Source of the DNA: Leptospira kirschneri serovar Cynopteri str. 3522 CT
Lineage (GTDB): Bacteria; Spirochaetota; Leptospiria; Leptospirales; Leptospiraceae
Direction: 5' to 3'
DNA length: 64,000 nucleotides
NCBI RefSeq assembly: GCF_000243695.2
Contig: NZ_AHMN02000013.1
Coordinates: forward strand, 341,001-405,000
Shown here: piece by piece, positions 29,987 to 39,422 of the stretch
Layout of the letters: every line of letters begins with the position of its first letter
Numbering within the stretch: the first letter of the stretch is position 1
Made by a program: the position numbers and the translations under genes
The notes under the pieces: model-generated
Database searches by the model: none
What the model was told of the DNA's origin: nothing
The model's input: only the letters and a program-made list of their open reading frames with translations

Positions 29987-30297
29987 TTGTTTATAACTTA
30001 AGAGTGATTTGTATTACTCAGGGCTACGTAATATAGAACCAATCCAATAGTTTACATTTTAAGAATGTGAATTCAGAGTAAGAGAAACGTAGCGAATCCG
30101 GTATTGCGGATCGGGCTTTCAGCTTTAGTCAATGAATTGTATGAAAGAAATATACTATTTCATCTTTAGTTGCAATTTATGATAGAACGCGATGCATTGA
30201 GTTCAAGGAGTGAGACGGCTTTAGTTTGAGGAGTTCTGCTGAGTTAGTTTCTCTTCGCTTCAATCGGTTTCATATTGATTCTATCGAATTTACGTGA
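29987..30297 (+). repeat. R3 repeat joined to R1, duplicated block
   Basis: Aligns with 25670-25975 almost base by base, from TTTATAACTTAAG through 'ccggtattgcggatcgggct' to 'gttctgctgagttagtttct'. It has a few small insertions and deletions. Both copies sit downstream, in the same relative orientation, of minus-strand lipoprotein genes. Confidence 0.75.
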
Positions 30298-30769
30298 AAC
30301 GGCACTTTGAAATAAACATATAGGTATTCAATTCGATAGAGATGAGTAAAAAACAATTTTCCTTAAGATGTAAGACTTCTTCACCATCTTTTAAAATTTA
30401 ATACTTTCTATTTTTTGAATATATAATTTTTTAAAGTAGATTTGATTTTAAAATTCATCAAGTCTTCAATTCAAAAGAAGTTGTTCTACAAAAATAAATG
30501 TAACAATATAAATTGGCAGTGGTTTGAATGCAGTGACTACTTATTTTAACGTGAATTCGATGTAAAAAAAATCAGAAAGAATTTTCTGAAAGTAGTAGTT
30601 CCTACAATTTTAGAGAAAATGGCGCCCTTGAAAACCGTGGATTAAAATTTGTTCGTAAAATCGTGATTTGCAGTAGTTCCCACATTTTAGAAACCAATCT
30701 GTAAAATTCAAATCTCAACTTTTTTAGAAAAATGAATTCCTTGCTCTGAACTCAAGTAGTATTAGGATT

Positions 30770-30935
30770 TATTAATGAAAAGATTTCATCCATTCCTTTT
30801 ATTGCTAGAACGTATGAAAATGGTACCAGAAAATAAATGGGCGATTTTACAAAGACGTAGAGAAATTTTTAAAAAATTATATCTAACTTGAAATCGTTGG
30901 CTTTCTGTGTGATATTCTAAGTTTTTAAACAAGTT
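30770..30935 (+). repeat. Relic reading frame shared with 47955
   Basis: An ATG at 30775 gives MKRFHPFLLLLERMKMVPEN and continues about 20 more residues to a stop after KKLYLT. A diverged, further decayed version is at about 47955-48110 (RLERIKMRPKINSRFYQRC, then a stop, then the equivalent of KKLHLT). The shared peptide phase suggests an old coding sequence now decaying, or a repeat that happens to be open. I do not call it a gene. Confidence 0.4.
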
Positions 30936-31093
30936 CAGTATTATTTCCATACTTCCGAGTAATAGGATATGTTTGAGGAATGGATTCTCTAAATTTTAGA
31001 AAAAAACGTTTTAATACATTTATATAGTATAATATACTTTTATTCTTAAGAAAAATTATTTGTAAATTAAAAAAGTTTTTAAGAAATGACTCT

Positions 31094-31813
31094 TTAAAAA
31101 ATAATTTTTTCCAGTTCTTTGCAGAGAATTTTTACAACTTGATAGTTTCGAAACCATTTCTTATCTGAGGGGATTAGATGCCATTCCTTAGATTGATCTT
31201 TATCGTTCAAGATCATTTCATAGGCGGATTGATAATCATTCCAACGGTCTTGAGTTATTTGATCTGAAGGATCGTATTTCCAATTTTTATCCGGATCAGA
31301 AATTCTCTCTTGAATTCTTTTTAATTGTTCTTCTTTGGAAATGTGTAGAAAGAATTTCAAAATTACGGTTCCATTTTCTCTAAAAAGGTGTTTCTCGAAG
31401 TCACGGATCGATTCCATTCTTTCATTGATTCTTTTATCCGAAAGAGTTCCTTGAATCTTAGGAATAATTACGTCTTCATAATGGGAACGATTGTGAATAT
31501 AGATCATACCTTTCGGAGGAACATATTTATGAATTCTCCAAAGAAAATCAAATTGTACCTCTTCCGAATTTGGTATTGACCAAGATTTAACATAACAACC
31601 TTGGGGGTTGATTCCGGTAAAAACGTGTTTGATCGTACTATCTTTACCGGCCGTATCTACACCTTGTAAAATGATAAGAATCGAATGTTTTTTTAGCGCA
31701 TATAACTTTTCTTGAAGATAAGAAAGATTCCTAACGTATTCTTCCGTTTTTTGAATCACTTCCTCTTTGAGTTTATCTTTTGGTGGAAGGGTATCTATTT
31801 CTTTAAGGCGCAT
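31094..31813 (-). CDS. Polyphosphate kinase 2 family protein
   Basis: Likely transfers phosphate between polyphosphate and nucleotides. The 239-residue chain is a single-domain PPK2. Walker A is GVDTAGKDS at about 51-59, then the signature INPQGCYVKSWSIPNSEEVQFDFLWRIHKYVPPKGMIYIHNRSHYEDVIIPK (about 68-119) with the Walker B region and the conserved Asn-Arg-Ser-His-Tyr-Glu-Asp. The lid arginines are in RIQERISDPDKNWKY. It is the last gene of the ankyrin-TetR-PPK2 run, 17 bases after the TetR gene. Which nucleotide it phosphorylates cannot be read from this sequence. Confidence 0.92.
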   Translation of the reverse strand: MRLKEIDTLPPKDKLKEEVIQKTEEYVRNLSYLQEKLYALKKHSILIILQGVDTAGKDSTIKHVFTGINPQGCYVKSWSIPNSEEVQFDFLWRIHKYVPPKGMIYIHNRSHYEDVIIPKIQGTLSDKRINERMESIRDFEKHLFRENGTVILKFFLHISKEEQLKRIQERISDPDKNWKYDPSDQITQDRWNDYQSAYEMILNDKDQSKEWHLIPSDKKWFRNYQVVKILCKELEKIIF

Positions 31814-31830
31814 TTAAATTTATTTTGAAA

Positions 31831-32517
31831 TCATTTTTTAAAGAGGTCTATTAATGATAAAACCGATTTACGAACGGATCTAAAAATTGGAAGTGAAGAT
31901 AGTTTCAAAAGTTGGAATATTAGATCTAACCCTTTGTCGATTAAAAATTCAGTTTTTCTTTTATGAGTAGAATCGTCAAAAAGCCAAACGTATATGATCC
32001 CGAGTTGAAAAAGCCAAAATAATAAAGGAAGATCTTCTTTTAGATCGGAAGGAAAAGGATTTTTTGAGCCCGAAATCGCGTTCCTAAAAATGGAAATTGC
32101 GTCTTCTCGAATTTGTTTTGTTTCCTCGCTAAACGGAGAAAGAGGGTGTTTGGGATCTCCGCCGCTTCTAGAAAGAACGTGTAAAAATTTTTCGTAACCA
32201 ATAAATTGTCCAAGTTTAAATCGAATTATATTTTTAATTCTGTCTTTAAGGTCAGAGTTAGATTTACAAAATTCAATACTTTGAATATTCGCTTCTTCTT
32301 GAGTAGTTCTATAGAATTCTAGAACGATTTCTTCTTTTGTTTTAAAATGATAATAAGACGCTCCTACTGCCAAGCCAGCTTTTTTGGCGATGGTGCGCAT
32401 CGTAGTTTCGTCATAACCTTCTTTTTGAAAAGATAAAATTGCAGTTTTAAAAAGAAGAGACCGGGTTTGTTGTGATTTACCGGTCTCTTTTTGTTTTGCG
32501 TTTTTTTTCCGAATCAT
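31831..32517 (-). CDS. TetR-family transcriptional regulator
   Basis: A 228-residue repressor-type protein. The DNA-binding helix-turn-helix is at about 36-66, TTMRTIAKKAGLAVGASYYHFKTKEEIVLEFY; the rest is a variable ligand-binding domain. It lies 8 bases after the ankyrin gene and 17 bases before the PPK2 gene. Two palindromes upstream of the ankyrin gene (33375-33388 and 33423-33442) are natural candidates for its operator, which would make the operon self-regulated. The inducer is unknown. No ribosome binding site is seen before the ATG, suggesting coupling to the preceding gene. Confidence 0.9.
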   Translation of the reverse strand: MIRKKNAKQKETGKSQQTRSLLFKTAILSFQKEGYDETTMRTIAKKAGLAVGASYYHFKTKEEIVLEFYRTTQEEANIQSIEFCKSNSDLKDRIKNIIRFKLGQFIGYEKFLHVLSRSGGDPKHPLSPFSEETKQIREDAISIFRNAISGSKNPFPSDLKEDLPLLFWLFQLGIIYVWLFDDSTHKRKTEFLIDKGLDLIFQLLKLSSLPIFRSVRKSVLSLIDLFKK

Positions 32518-32525
32518 GTCGGGAT

Positions 32526-33359
32526 TTAAGATTCTCCGAAAGTATTTGAGATTTTCTTTCTGAATTTTGCAAACAAAAATAGATTGAAAAAATGCATCGC
32601 TCCCAGGATTAAAAGGACGATTCCAACTTTTTTAGTCAGGACTTCAATACATTCCGCCAAATCCAGAGGTTTTTGTTCGGTGCTCAAAGAAAGACTAATA
32701 TAACCTATGTTGATCAGATAAAATCCTACGATCAAAAGGTGATTGATCGAATCCGCTAATTTTTCTTCTCCGTTAAACATTTTTACAAGAAAAATTCTAC
32801 CGTTATGAAAGAGAGTTCTTGCGACCCAGATTGTCATTAGAATGCTGATGATTAAATATCCGAAATAAAGGCCGATCGTATAAGGACCGGAACCAGGTTT
32901 AGAATGTTTGAGACCTTGAGCGTTCAAAAAAGAAACTACGGCTGTATTTTCATAATGAGCGGCCACGTCTAACGCGTTTTCGCCATGACGATTCAGACTC
33001 TGTGAATATGGATATTTAGAATAGTATAATTCTATAATTTTACTATCGGGGAATTGAGCGGCGTAGTGGATTGGAAAATCCCCTGCGTAATCGTTATCTG
33101 ATATTATTGATGAAGATTCGTCGTTTACCTTGTCTAAGATATATTGAAGCATTTTTGTGTCATTGCTTTCGATTGCGAAAAAAACGACACTTCTTCCTCT
33201 GCTATCCTTTTGATTTAGTAATTCCGGTTTGGATGCAAGAATTTTCTGAGTCTGTGACAGATCTCCATTACGTACTGCTTTCAAAAAATCGGACATAGAA
33301 TCTGCAAAGGTTGAAGACGTAACTCCGAATAATATCATTCCAAAAATGATTTGTTTCAT
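32526..33359 (-). CDS. Ankyrin-repeat membrane protein
   Basis: A 277-residue exported protein. A signal peptide covers about residues 1-19 (ending STFADS). Residues about 24-150 form four ankyrin-type units with patterns such as LNQKDSRGRSVVFFAIESNDTKMLQYIL and LNRHGENALDVAAHYENTAVVSFLN. The last 110 residues hold about three hydrophobic segments (near 160-180, 208-230 and 240-262), so it is anchored in the membrane with the ankyrin domain on the outer or periplasmic side. The RBS GGAG lies 7 bases before the ATG. It heads the operon with tetR and ppk2. I know no function for this architecture. Confidence 0.85.
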   Translation of the reverse strand: MKQIIFGMILFGVTSSTFADSMSDFLKAVRNGDLSQTQKILASKPELLNQKDSRGRSVVFFAIESNDTKMLQYILDKVNDESSSIISDNDYAGDFPIHYAAQFPDSKIIELYYSKYPYSQSLNRHGENALDVAAHYENTAVVSFLNAQGLKHSKPGSGPYTIGLYFGYLIISILMTIWVARTLFHNGRIFLVKMFNGEEKLADSINHLLIVGFYLINIGYISLSLSTEQKPLDLAECIEVLTKKVGIVLLILGAMHFFNLFLFAKFRKKISNTFGES

Positions 33360-33374
33360 GGCGTTCTCCAGAAA

Positions 33375-33388
33375 TTGAACATGTTCAA
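33375..33388. promoter_or_regulatory. Candidate TetR operator 1
   Basis: A perfect 14-bp palindrome, TTGAACATGTTCAA, 16 bases upstream of the ankyrin gene start. The half-site TGAAC is repeated in operator 2. Placement next to an operon carrying a tetR gene makes it a likely binding site of that regulator. Confidence 0.7.
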
Positions 33389-33422
33389 ATTATGGAGAAA
33401 TGTTTCTTTTTGTCAAAACAAT

Positions 33423-33442
33423 TTTTTGAACACGTTCAAAAA
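33423..33442. promoter_or_regulatory. Candidate TetR operator 2
   Basis: TTTTTGAACACGTTCAAAAA is palindromic except at its centre and shares the TGAAC/GTTCA half-sites with operator 1, whose centre is 48 bases away. Such paired sites can support cooperative binding over the promoter. Confidence 0.65.
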
Positions 33443-33670
33443 TATTTAATGAAATTATTGAGACATTAGAATACCAATATTTTGTATTCAAACGGGTTTA
33501 CGATAAATTCGTGAATTTATACTTTTAAGTAATGATAATTTTATTCAGGCTATAGAGATTCTTGAAATTCGTTTTTCTATTTTTTTCAAAATGCAATTTC
33601 CTCCTAAATTTTTTTGGCACAAAAAAAACGAAAACCGTTGGCATAGATGAAACAATTGGAGGATCCAATC

Positions 33671-34405
33671 ATGATTCAGAAAAAAATAGTGATGTTGGTA
33701 TTTTTAATTTTACTCTTTTCTAACTGTCATAAGACAGAAGATAAACAAGATAACAATTTACTTCTACTTCAGGCCTTAGCCATTCAAGATCCAGGAATTG
33801 CGGGACTATTAGCTCCTATGGATCTTATGCGCTCTATGGGTGGTTCAAGTGGAGCCGGAGCTTATTCTAAAGGTATCGTATCTCCTTTTCAAACAACCAG
33901 TACTACCGAAGAAGTTTCTACTGTATGTCCATCAGGTGGAAAGATGCTGCACACTGGTGAATGGAACGAAAGTGATTCTCAAACTGGGGCGAGTTTTCAA
34001 TATTCTCTTAAAGTAAAGTATATAGATTGTAGAATCATGGGTCGTGACACATCCGGCACTGGAGCCAATAGAATTATGGCTTTGAACGGTGAGGCTACGA
34101 TGGAAGGAAGAGCAGATCTAGTATTTGATGTCGGTTTTGCTCCTCAAGATGCAAAGCCTGAACTCAGATATACTATGAATTCTACTTCTATAAACAATTT
34201 TGATTCTTATACCGTAAACGGGCATGCGTATCCTAAGACAGATATTACTGCTAAAACAAGTAATGGAAAATATGCCTTTAAACACATGGATGATGTAGAT
34301 AAAGCAACGATGACCGTGGATGAAACTTTAGAAGTCACCGGAAAGAGTGGAGAAGAAGAAATCAATCAAGTGATCAAGTATAAAAGTACAACTAAACTTC
34401 ACTAA
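33671..34405 (+). CDS. Predicted lipoprotein, unknown function
   Basis: From the ATG at 33671, supported by GGAGG 8 bases upstream, this encodes 244 residues with lipobox FSNC (MIQKKIVMLVFLILLFSNCHK). The frame's first ATG at 33647 would add eight residues lacking signal character. The mature protein has a Gly/Ser-rich N-terminal part, then a compact soluble region of beta-strand character (VEGRADLVFDVGF-like phrases such as TMEGRADLVFDVGFAPQD) and a Lys/Glu-rich end. I recognise no family. It is monocistronic, with a clear terminator, and is divergent from the ankyrin operon. Confidence 0.8.
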   Translation: MIQKKIVMLVFLILLFSNCHKTEDKQDNNLLLLQALAIQDPGIAGLLAPMDLMRSMGGSSGAGAYSKGIVSPFQTTSTTEEVSTVCPSGGKMLHTGEWNESDSQTGASFQYSLKVKYIDCRIMGRDTSGTGANRIMALNGEATMEGRADLVFDVGFAPQDAKPELRYTMNSTSINNFDSYTVNGHAYPKTDITAKTSNGKYAFKHMDDVDKATMTVDETLEVTGKSGEEEINQVIKYKSTTKLH

Positions 34406-34412
34406 TTCTATT

Positions 34413-34442
34413 ACTGCCGAGTAAAAGTCTCGGCGGTTTTTT
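34413..34442 (+). terminator. Rho-independent terminator after the lipoprotein
   Basis: Stem ACTGCCGAG / CTCGGCGGT (34413-34421 and 34429-34437) with a 7-base loop, followed by TTTTTT. It lies 8 bases after the stop of the lipoprotein gene. Confidence 0.85.
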
Positions 34443-34642
34443 AATCAAAATTTTTCTTTCAAAAATTACCCTAGGCCTGCCTTAAAAACTTGATCTTGAA
34501 TTTTTTAATCCAATGTAGTAGTTTCCACAAAAATTAAGTTAACTTGATAAATTTATACTTTTTGAATGCGTTTTTTAACGAAGTTTTTGTATAATTCCAT
34601 CATAAAAATTGAAAATCTATTTTATAGAGGTTTTCTTACGAA

Positions 34643-34744
34643 TAGAGTTTTTGAAAAATTCTATAGTGGAGATTTGCAAACTGTTTCAATTGTCCATTTC
34701 AACACAACGGAAACAGATGAAGAATTCATTTTTTAACAACTCTA
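34643..34744 (+). repeat. R1 element, diverged copy
   Basis: Left end TAGAGTTTTTGAAAAATT, right end TTTTTTAACAACTCTA; the interior is more diverged than the copy 100 bases downstream, so the two did not arise as one recent tandem event. Confidence 0.8.
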
Positions 34745-34842
34745 ATATATAAAATTCTTACAATGACTTGTTTATGAAAGGAGAGGATCGCATTTTTACT
34801 TAGCTTTTTGTAATATTCAGAACTATATAACAGAATACTCAA

Positions 34843-34944
34843 TAGAGTTGTTGAAAAATTCCATAGTGAAAATTCGTAAAATTGCTTCAATTGTCCATTC
34901 AATCCAATACAAACAGATCAAGAATTAATTTTTCAACAACTCTA
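34843..34944 (+). repeat. R1 element
   Basis: Near identical to the copy at 25568, with both ends TAGAGTTGTTGAAAAATT and AATTTTTCAACAACTCTA intact. Confidence 0.85.
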
Positions 34945-35188
34945 ATATCTTGCATTCAAACAGCTCTTTATGATGGATATTTTTAGAATAGGTTCGATAA
35001 AGTCCAAAATTCTGTAACTCTAATCTAGAGCCAAATCCATAAAAATGATGTGGTTTGAAATTTGTGAATTGTTTTCTCTAAATTGGCCATAAACGTAAAA
35101 ACGCTAAGACGAGAGAAATCAGTATATCAAATACCTTTTCTAAGAACGTTTGAGTCATTTGTTTAAAAAATGATTGAGTCCGAAATAG

Positions 35189-35209
35189 ATATATCTACAA
35201 TGGATATAT
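35189..35209. promoter_or_regulatory. Candidate PadR operator over the padR start
   Basis: ATATATC (35189-35195) and its inverted partner GATATAT (35203-35209) frame a 7-base spacer. The right arm overlaps the ATG of padR, so binding would block translation initiation or transcription. PadR regulators commonly bind sites of this inverted-repeat kind in their own promoter. This is inference from position and symmetry. Confidence 0.55.
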
Positions 35210-35558
35210 GGTGATTAAAGAAGAATCAATCGAAACGAAAGGAATCACTCCGGCGATGTTTCATATTCTTCTTTCTTTGGCGGAAGGACCGCAACATGGA
35301 TATGGAATTGGAAAATCAGTGGAAATTTCCTCGGGAGGAAACTTTCATCTTGGACCGGGAACTTTGTATAGAACTTTAGAATTGATTCGGGGTTTTGGCT
35401 GGGTTCGATATTCCAAAAAGAAAGTAATGGAAAATGACGATCCTAGAAGGCTCTATTACGAAATTACTTCTAATGGTAAAGAGATACTTGTTTATGAGCT
35501 TAAAAAAATGGAAACAACTTTAAAAAGAGCGAAGAAGTTAAAACTGTTGGGAAATTGA
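35208..35558 (+). CDS. PadR-family transcriptional regulator
   Basis: A 116-residue winged-helix protein of PadR type: TPAMFHILLSLAEGPQHGYGIGKSVE, LGPGTLYRTLELIRGFGWVRY and RRLYYEITSNGKEILVYELKKMETTLKRA, with the C-terminal dimerising helix. It starts at the ATG at 35208. It overlaps the next membrane-protein gene by 4 bases and so belongs to a three-gene operon (padR, membrane protein, GyrI-like protein). PadR repressors respond to phenolics or other small molecules, or sense cell-envelope stress. Confidence 0.92.
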   Translation: MVIKEESIETKGITPAMFHILLSLAEGPQHGYGIGKSVEISSGGNFHLGPGTLYRTLELIRGFGWVRYSKKKVMENDDPRRLYYEITSNGKEILVYELKKMETTLKRAKKLKLLGN

Positions 35559-36067
35559 AAATGATTTTTCGATGTTTTAAGGTCCTAATTCAAATTGTAT
35601 ATCCTGTTTCTTTTTCAAAAAAAATGAAAAATGCGATTCAGATTCATCTGGAAGATTCATATCGGGACGGATCATTTCGAATATTTTATTTATTTGATAT
35701 TCTAATATCTGGTTTTCGAGAAAGAATTTCGAGCGAAATGAGATCGTTTCGACTTTTATGGGAATATGATCATCGTTCTGTCTTTGGTCTTATGATCTTA
35801 ATTCCATGGAATTTATTTTTAATTCTGATGTTTGCAAGTTTGTTTATAGGTGGACCGGGTTGGTTGAAGTTTTTTCATAATTTTCCTTATGAAAGAAACG
35901 TTTCTGCCGAATCCATTTTTCCTTTTTTATTATTTCTTGCTGTGATTTTACTTGTTCAGGACTTATTTCTTTTCAAAAAGAAAAGATCTGTTTTTAAAAG
36001 ATATTCTTATCTGTTTTATATAAATATGAGTTTAGTAGTTCCTTTTTTTCTAATTTTAGTTCTTTGA
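35555..36067 (+). CDS. PadR-associated hypothetical membrane protein
   Basis: 170 residues. The N-terminal half is soluble, basic and helical ([42 protein letters not shown]) and resembles the short domain often found in PadR-linked transporter-like proteins. The C-terminal half has about three hydrophobic segments (near 75-97, 118-135 and 150-168). It overlaps padR by 4 bases and is followed after 7 bases by the GyrI-like gene. No catalytic motif is visible. It is probably part of the regulated response. Confidence 0.75.
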   Translation: MKMIFRCFKVLIQIVYPVSFSKKMKNAIQIHLEDSYRDGSFRIFYLFDILISGFRERISSEMRSFRLLWEYDHRSVFGLMILIPWNLFLILMFASLFIGGPGWLKFFHNFPYERNVSAESIFPFLLFLAVILLVQDLFLFKKKRSVFKRYSYLFYINMSLVVPFFLILVL

Positions 36068-36074
36068 GGAGTTT

Positions 36075-36620
36075 ATGAAAATTTTTGCACTGAGTATTTT
36101 AGTTTTAGTAGTTTTACTTGTAGCGTTCCTATTTTATATGGGCGCCTTTGATCGAGTTCTGGTTCAAGAGGAAGTCAAAGGACCGTTTTACGTTCTTTCG
36201 CATGAAAGGATCGGAGATTATAGAAATGTTGGACTTACGTTCGAAGCACTTCAAAAAGAACTACCTGAAAGAGGAATTCGAAATTTTAAATTGTTCTCCA
36301 TATATTTGGACAATCCGAACGAGGTTCCTAAAGAAAAGCTACGATGTGAAGTAGGGGCTCTTTTTTCGGAACCATTAGAAAAAATTCCAGTCGGACTTTC
36401 TTTAGAGTTGAAACCAAGAACCATTCCTTCTAAAAAATATCTTACTGCAGAGTTTCCATTGAGAAACTTTCTTTCTATTTTTCTTGGAATCTACAAGGTC
36501 TATCCGAAACTTTTTAGAGCTTGTGAGGAAAGAGGCTGTGATCTCAAAGGAAGAGCATCCATTGAAATTTATGAGCCCCTTACAGAACACAAGACTACAT
36601 ATCTTTTGCCTTTAGATTAG
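36075..36620 (+). CDS. Membrane-anchored GyrI-like small-molecule-binding protein
   Basis: 181 residues with one N-terminal membrane segment (residues about 2-24). The rest resembles a GyrI/SbmC-type ligand-binding domain, from [30 protein letters not shown] through [23 protein letters not shown] to the end [18 protein letters not shown]. These domains sit in drug-binding regulators and resistance proteins. Being membrane-anchored and fused to no DNA-binding part, it may sequester or sense a hydrophobic ligand beside the PadR regulator. ATG preceded by GAGG. It is the last gene of the operon. Confidence 0.8.
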   Translation: MKIFALSILVLVVLLVAFLFYMGAFDRVLVQEEVKGPFYVLSHERIGDYRNVGLTFEALQKELPERGIRNFKLFSIYLDNPNEVPKEKLRCEVGALFSEPLEKIPVGLSLELKPRTIPSKKYLTAEFPLRNFLSIFLGIYKVYPKLFRACEERGCDLKGRASIEIYEPLTEHKTTYLLPLD

Positions 36621-36759
36621 AGAAGTTTACTAAATTCCATCTTAAGAGTAAATTAAAATATTTTGAATATATATTCAAAAGTGATAATATTAAATTTTTA
36701 AGATAGATAACGTGAGTTTTGTATAACACAATAGGAGTGATGCTGAGAGGAACTCAGTA

Positions 36760-36900
36760 GAAGGCTCTCTCAAACTAAAGACGATGATTGTATCATGTTT
36801 TCTGTATATAATTTATTGATTAGAGTTGAGAATCTGGTCCGGCTGCCTGTGGCAAGCCGGATTCAACCAAACTCAATTTCTTACTCCCTACAAGTTGTTC
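36760..36900 (-). repeat. R3-like repeat, inverted
   Basis: Read as the reverse complement it gives GAATCCGGCTTGCC, AATCAATAAATTATATAC and ATCGTCTTTAGTTT, the same order of motifs as the R3 repeats at 25740 and 30060. A further inverted relative with the same 'ggctgcctgtggcaagccgg' block is at about 47085-47190. Confidence 0.55.
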
Positions 36901-37089
36901 TATAGATCGCAGCATGATAATTGTCTTTATATTGCTCGAACTAAAAGTTGTGGATTACTTCAAAAAATCAATTCATTGTGAAATAGATAACATTGGATAA
37001 GGACTCGTAAAAGCTAAATGTGGGAACTACTGCAAATTTAGATTTTACCGGCAAATTTCGAAAGTGTAGGAACTCTTACAAATTTCGAT

Positions 37090-37165
37090 TACGAAAAATA
37101 AATATTTAAAAATCTGTAATGTGACTTAATCTGTGGGAACTACTGCAAATCTAGATTTTACAGTA
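37090..37165. repeat. R5 repeat
   Basis: 'tgtgacttaatctgtgggaa' followed by 'ctactgcaaatctagatttt' and a short AAAATTGTGAAA tail. It matches 13318-13400 over about 75 bases. The core 'gtgggaactac' is scattered in many other gaps (for example 37021, 46440, 58772 in various forms). Confidence 0.6.
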
Positions 37166-37335
37166 AAATTGTGAAAAAACAAGCAATCGTTTTCTTTACA
37201 ACAATGTTTGTTTTATCAGCGCTTAAGTTTTTAATTTCTGAACTCGTACATCAAACATTATAATCTGTCCTCTGAACGAGCCCTAGATTCTTTTTTAATT
37301 CGTGTAAGTTACATAAGTAAAATCTAAAATTCTTA

Positions 37336-39033
37336 TTAGAAATGAATAACGGATTTTAGATTTTCCGTATTTCCCGAAAAACTTTCCTTTTTAAAAAAAG
37401 TCTGAGAAGAATTTACTAAATCTAAATAACCGTCTCGGAACACTGACAGATCTTTTTGAGAATCGGGAGAATTTTTTCCAGAAACGTCCGAAAGTGCAGC
37501 GAGTGCGAATGTCTCAAACGCTAGGTCAGCTATATAAATCCGATTTAGATCTAATTCCTGAGAACTTGAATGATCCAGTAGATTTTGTAAAAGTTCCGAT
37601 TTTTTACGGATCGTTTCCGCTGCTTTCGAGCTTGAATCTGTGATTTCTTCTACGTATTTAAAAAATGCTTTTGCAACTTTTTCTCTTTTAAATCCGCGGA
37701 GTACGTGTTCGCTTAACAATAAATGGGTTCCTTCCCAGGTTTCATTTATTATGGAATCGTTATGTAATCTAGGAAGAGCGGAAAAATCGCCTACGATACC
37801 ATTTCCGCCTAACACTAAAATGGAATTGTAGGTGATCTCTGTGGAAATAGCGGAACATTTATATTTTAAAAGTGGGGCAAGCACTTCTCCCGCGAGTTTT
37901 AAAGTTTCAGGGGTATGAAAATGTCTGAAAATAGAAGTCAACATTGCGGTGTGTTTGAGCCTTTGGTCGCTGAGTTGTTTTAGTAAAGAAGAAAATTCTA
38001 ATATTTTACTGCCATAAGCAGTCCTAAATTTGGCGTATTCGTAGGCTTCCATCCATCCTCTTCTAGAAATTCCGGAAGCCGCAATGGATACGTGTAGTCT
38101 TGAAATCCCGATCACGTATTTGATCAAGTTGGCGATTCCGTGCGCGGGTCTTCCGAGCGCTTCCGCTTCGACTCCGTCATAAACGATTTCTACGGTGAGT
38201 TTACCTCTGGAACCGATAATATCTTTTTTACGTAAAATATGATGTCCGTTTAACGTACCGTCGTCTTTAATCCTAGGAACTAAAAACATTCCGATAGTGT
38301 TTGTATCTTCTACTCTTGCGGTCGTTACCCAAAGATCTCCCGGATTAGAACAGAACCATTTTTCTCCTGTGAGAATCCATTTACCGTTATCTTGTTTTCT
38401 TGCGATCGTTCTGTTGGCGCTTACGTTGGAACCCCCGACTCTTTCGGTTACATATTGTCCTGCCATAAAATGGGATTGGCTTCCTTCACCTGCAACAAGA
38501 GGAAGATATTTTTCTTTTTGTTCTGAAGTTCCAAGAGCTTCCAAAACTTTAATCATACCTTCGGTCATCGCAAGCGGACAAGTGACTCCACCTTCTCCAT
38601 TTTGATTCGCGAGATAAGCAAGAGCGTAACGATGTAAATCCGTAAAAGGATGTTTCCAAGATGAATGATAATTTAGATTTACGATTCCATAGTCGTACGA
38701 AATTTTTCTAGAAAGTTTTTGTTCGTTAGAATATACAACCGCGTCGATTCGATTTCCGGTTCGATCGTATTTAACGATTTCGCCGTATTTTCCTTCTTTG
38801 TGAGAAGCTTCCGTAAGTTCATCTAGAATTCCACCAACCAAGGCGCCATAACCGAAAAGATGTTCGATCATGGCCTTCTTGTGTGTAGAATCGTAACCTT
38901 TGGAATATTTTTCTACAAGTGTCTGTAAAACTCTGTCTTCTTCGTAAAAGTTTTTTCCTCGATTGCCTTTATAGTTCGAAATATCAAAAGGAGCAAGTCC
39001 AGGATTTGTTGATTGATTGGATGGATACTGCAT
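37336..39033 (-). CDS. AidB-like acyl-CoA dehydrogenase
   Basis: 565 residues, longer than standard enzymes, with an extra N-terminal domain (about 1-120) as in AidB-type members. The core has [42 protein letters not shown], the flavin and substrate region, and [21 protein letters not shown], with the C-terminal [19 protein letters not shown] glutamate stands in the WEGT position of the usual catalytic base. The acyl substrate is unknown; AidB itself responds to alkylation damage. The RBS AGGAAAG lies 6 bases before the ATG. It is probably transcribed alone. Confidence 0.88.
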   Translation of the reverse strand: MQYPSNQSTNPGLAPFDISNYKGNRGKNFYEEDRVLQTLVEKYSKGYDSTHKKAMIEHLFGYGALVGGILDELTEASHKEGKYGEIVKYDRTGNRIDAVVYSNEQKLSRKISYDYGIVNLNYHSSWKHPFTDLHRYALAYLANQNGEGGVTCPLAMTEGMIKVLEALGTSEQKEKYLPLVAGEGSQSHFMAGQYVTERVGGSNVSANRTIARKQDNGKWILTGEKWFCSNPGDLWVTTARVEDTNTIGMFLVPRIKDDGTLNGHHILRKKDIIGSRGKLTVEIVYDGVEAEALGRPAHGIANLIKYVIGISRLHVSIAASGISRRGWMEAYEYAKFRTAYGSKILEFSSLLKQLSDQRLKHTAMLTSIFRHFHTPETLKLAGEVLAPLLKYKCSAISTEITYNSILVLGGNGIVGDFSALPRLHNDSIINETWEGTHLLLSEHVLRGFKREKVAKAFFKYVEEITDSSSKAAETIRKKSELLQNLLDHSSSQELDLNRIYIADLAFETFALAALSDVSGKNSPDSQKDLSVFRDGYLDLVNSSQTFFKKESFSGNTENLKSVIHF

Positions 39034-39422
39034 CGTTCTTTCCTAATTGATTCAGGTGAATCGTTTTATTTTTAAAGTCTGTTTCAAAATCTAAAAGCGC
39101 GGAAACTCAAACAATAAAATTATAAACTCTTAAGGTTATATTATCAAGAAACTCTAATATAATCCCGTAAACTTTATTTGAAAAACAAAATAATCGATAA
39201 GAACTACTTTATTCTTTAAGACCTTGTATTTAAAAAAAGATTTTTTGGAAAGTATAACTTCGCTTGCTTTGAGGGCGAGCGAAAAAAGAAGAATAAACGT
39301 GAACATACGTTCTTAAATTTCAAAAAACCGAGCCGTTTTACGTTTTATATGTAACGTGAATGAATACGAAAGAGATCGATGAATGAACTAAAGCACAACG
39401 CTCTCTATGAATCGCGTTATCT
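39034..39422. other. AT-rich intergenic gap
   Basis: Upstream of the acyl-CoA dehydrogenase and downstream of gpmI. No gene or terminator seen. A repeat fragment with 'gaactaaagcacaacgctct' lies at about 39380-39418 and recurs at 46672-46692 beside an R2 element. Confidence 0.5.

Larger units (their letters stand above)
29681..31093. other. Long repeat-rich intergenic region
   Basis: About 1.4 kb without a recognisable gene. It holds an R1 element at 29885-29986, an R3 repeat to about 30297, short R5-type motifs at about 30590-30720 ('gcagtagttcccacatttta'), and a relic frame at about 30770-30935 that recurs at 47955. The rest is AT-rich. Confidence 0.6.
34443..35188. other. Intergenic region with two R1 elements
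   Basis: No gene seen. It holds R1 elements at 34643-34744 and 34843-34944, 98 bases apart in the same direction, and AT-rich sequence up to the PadR operon. The part around 34940-35180 is the likely promoter region of padR. Confidence 0.6.
36621..37335. other. Repeat-bearing intergenic region
   Basis: No gene seen. An inverted R3-like block is at about 36760-36900, with 'ggctgcctgtggcaagccgg' and 'catgttttctgtatataatt'. R5 motifs are at 37018-37165. The final 150 bases, before the acyl-CoA dehydrogenase stop, are AT-rich. Confidence 0.55.

Noticed and set aside
37090..37165. Riboswitch or small RNA in the R5 motif
   Set aside because: The motif recurs in many gaps on both strands without a constant distance to genes, and I see no stable pairing that is conserved among the copies.
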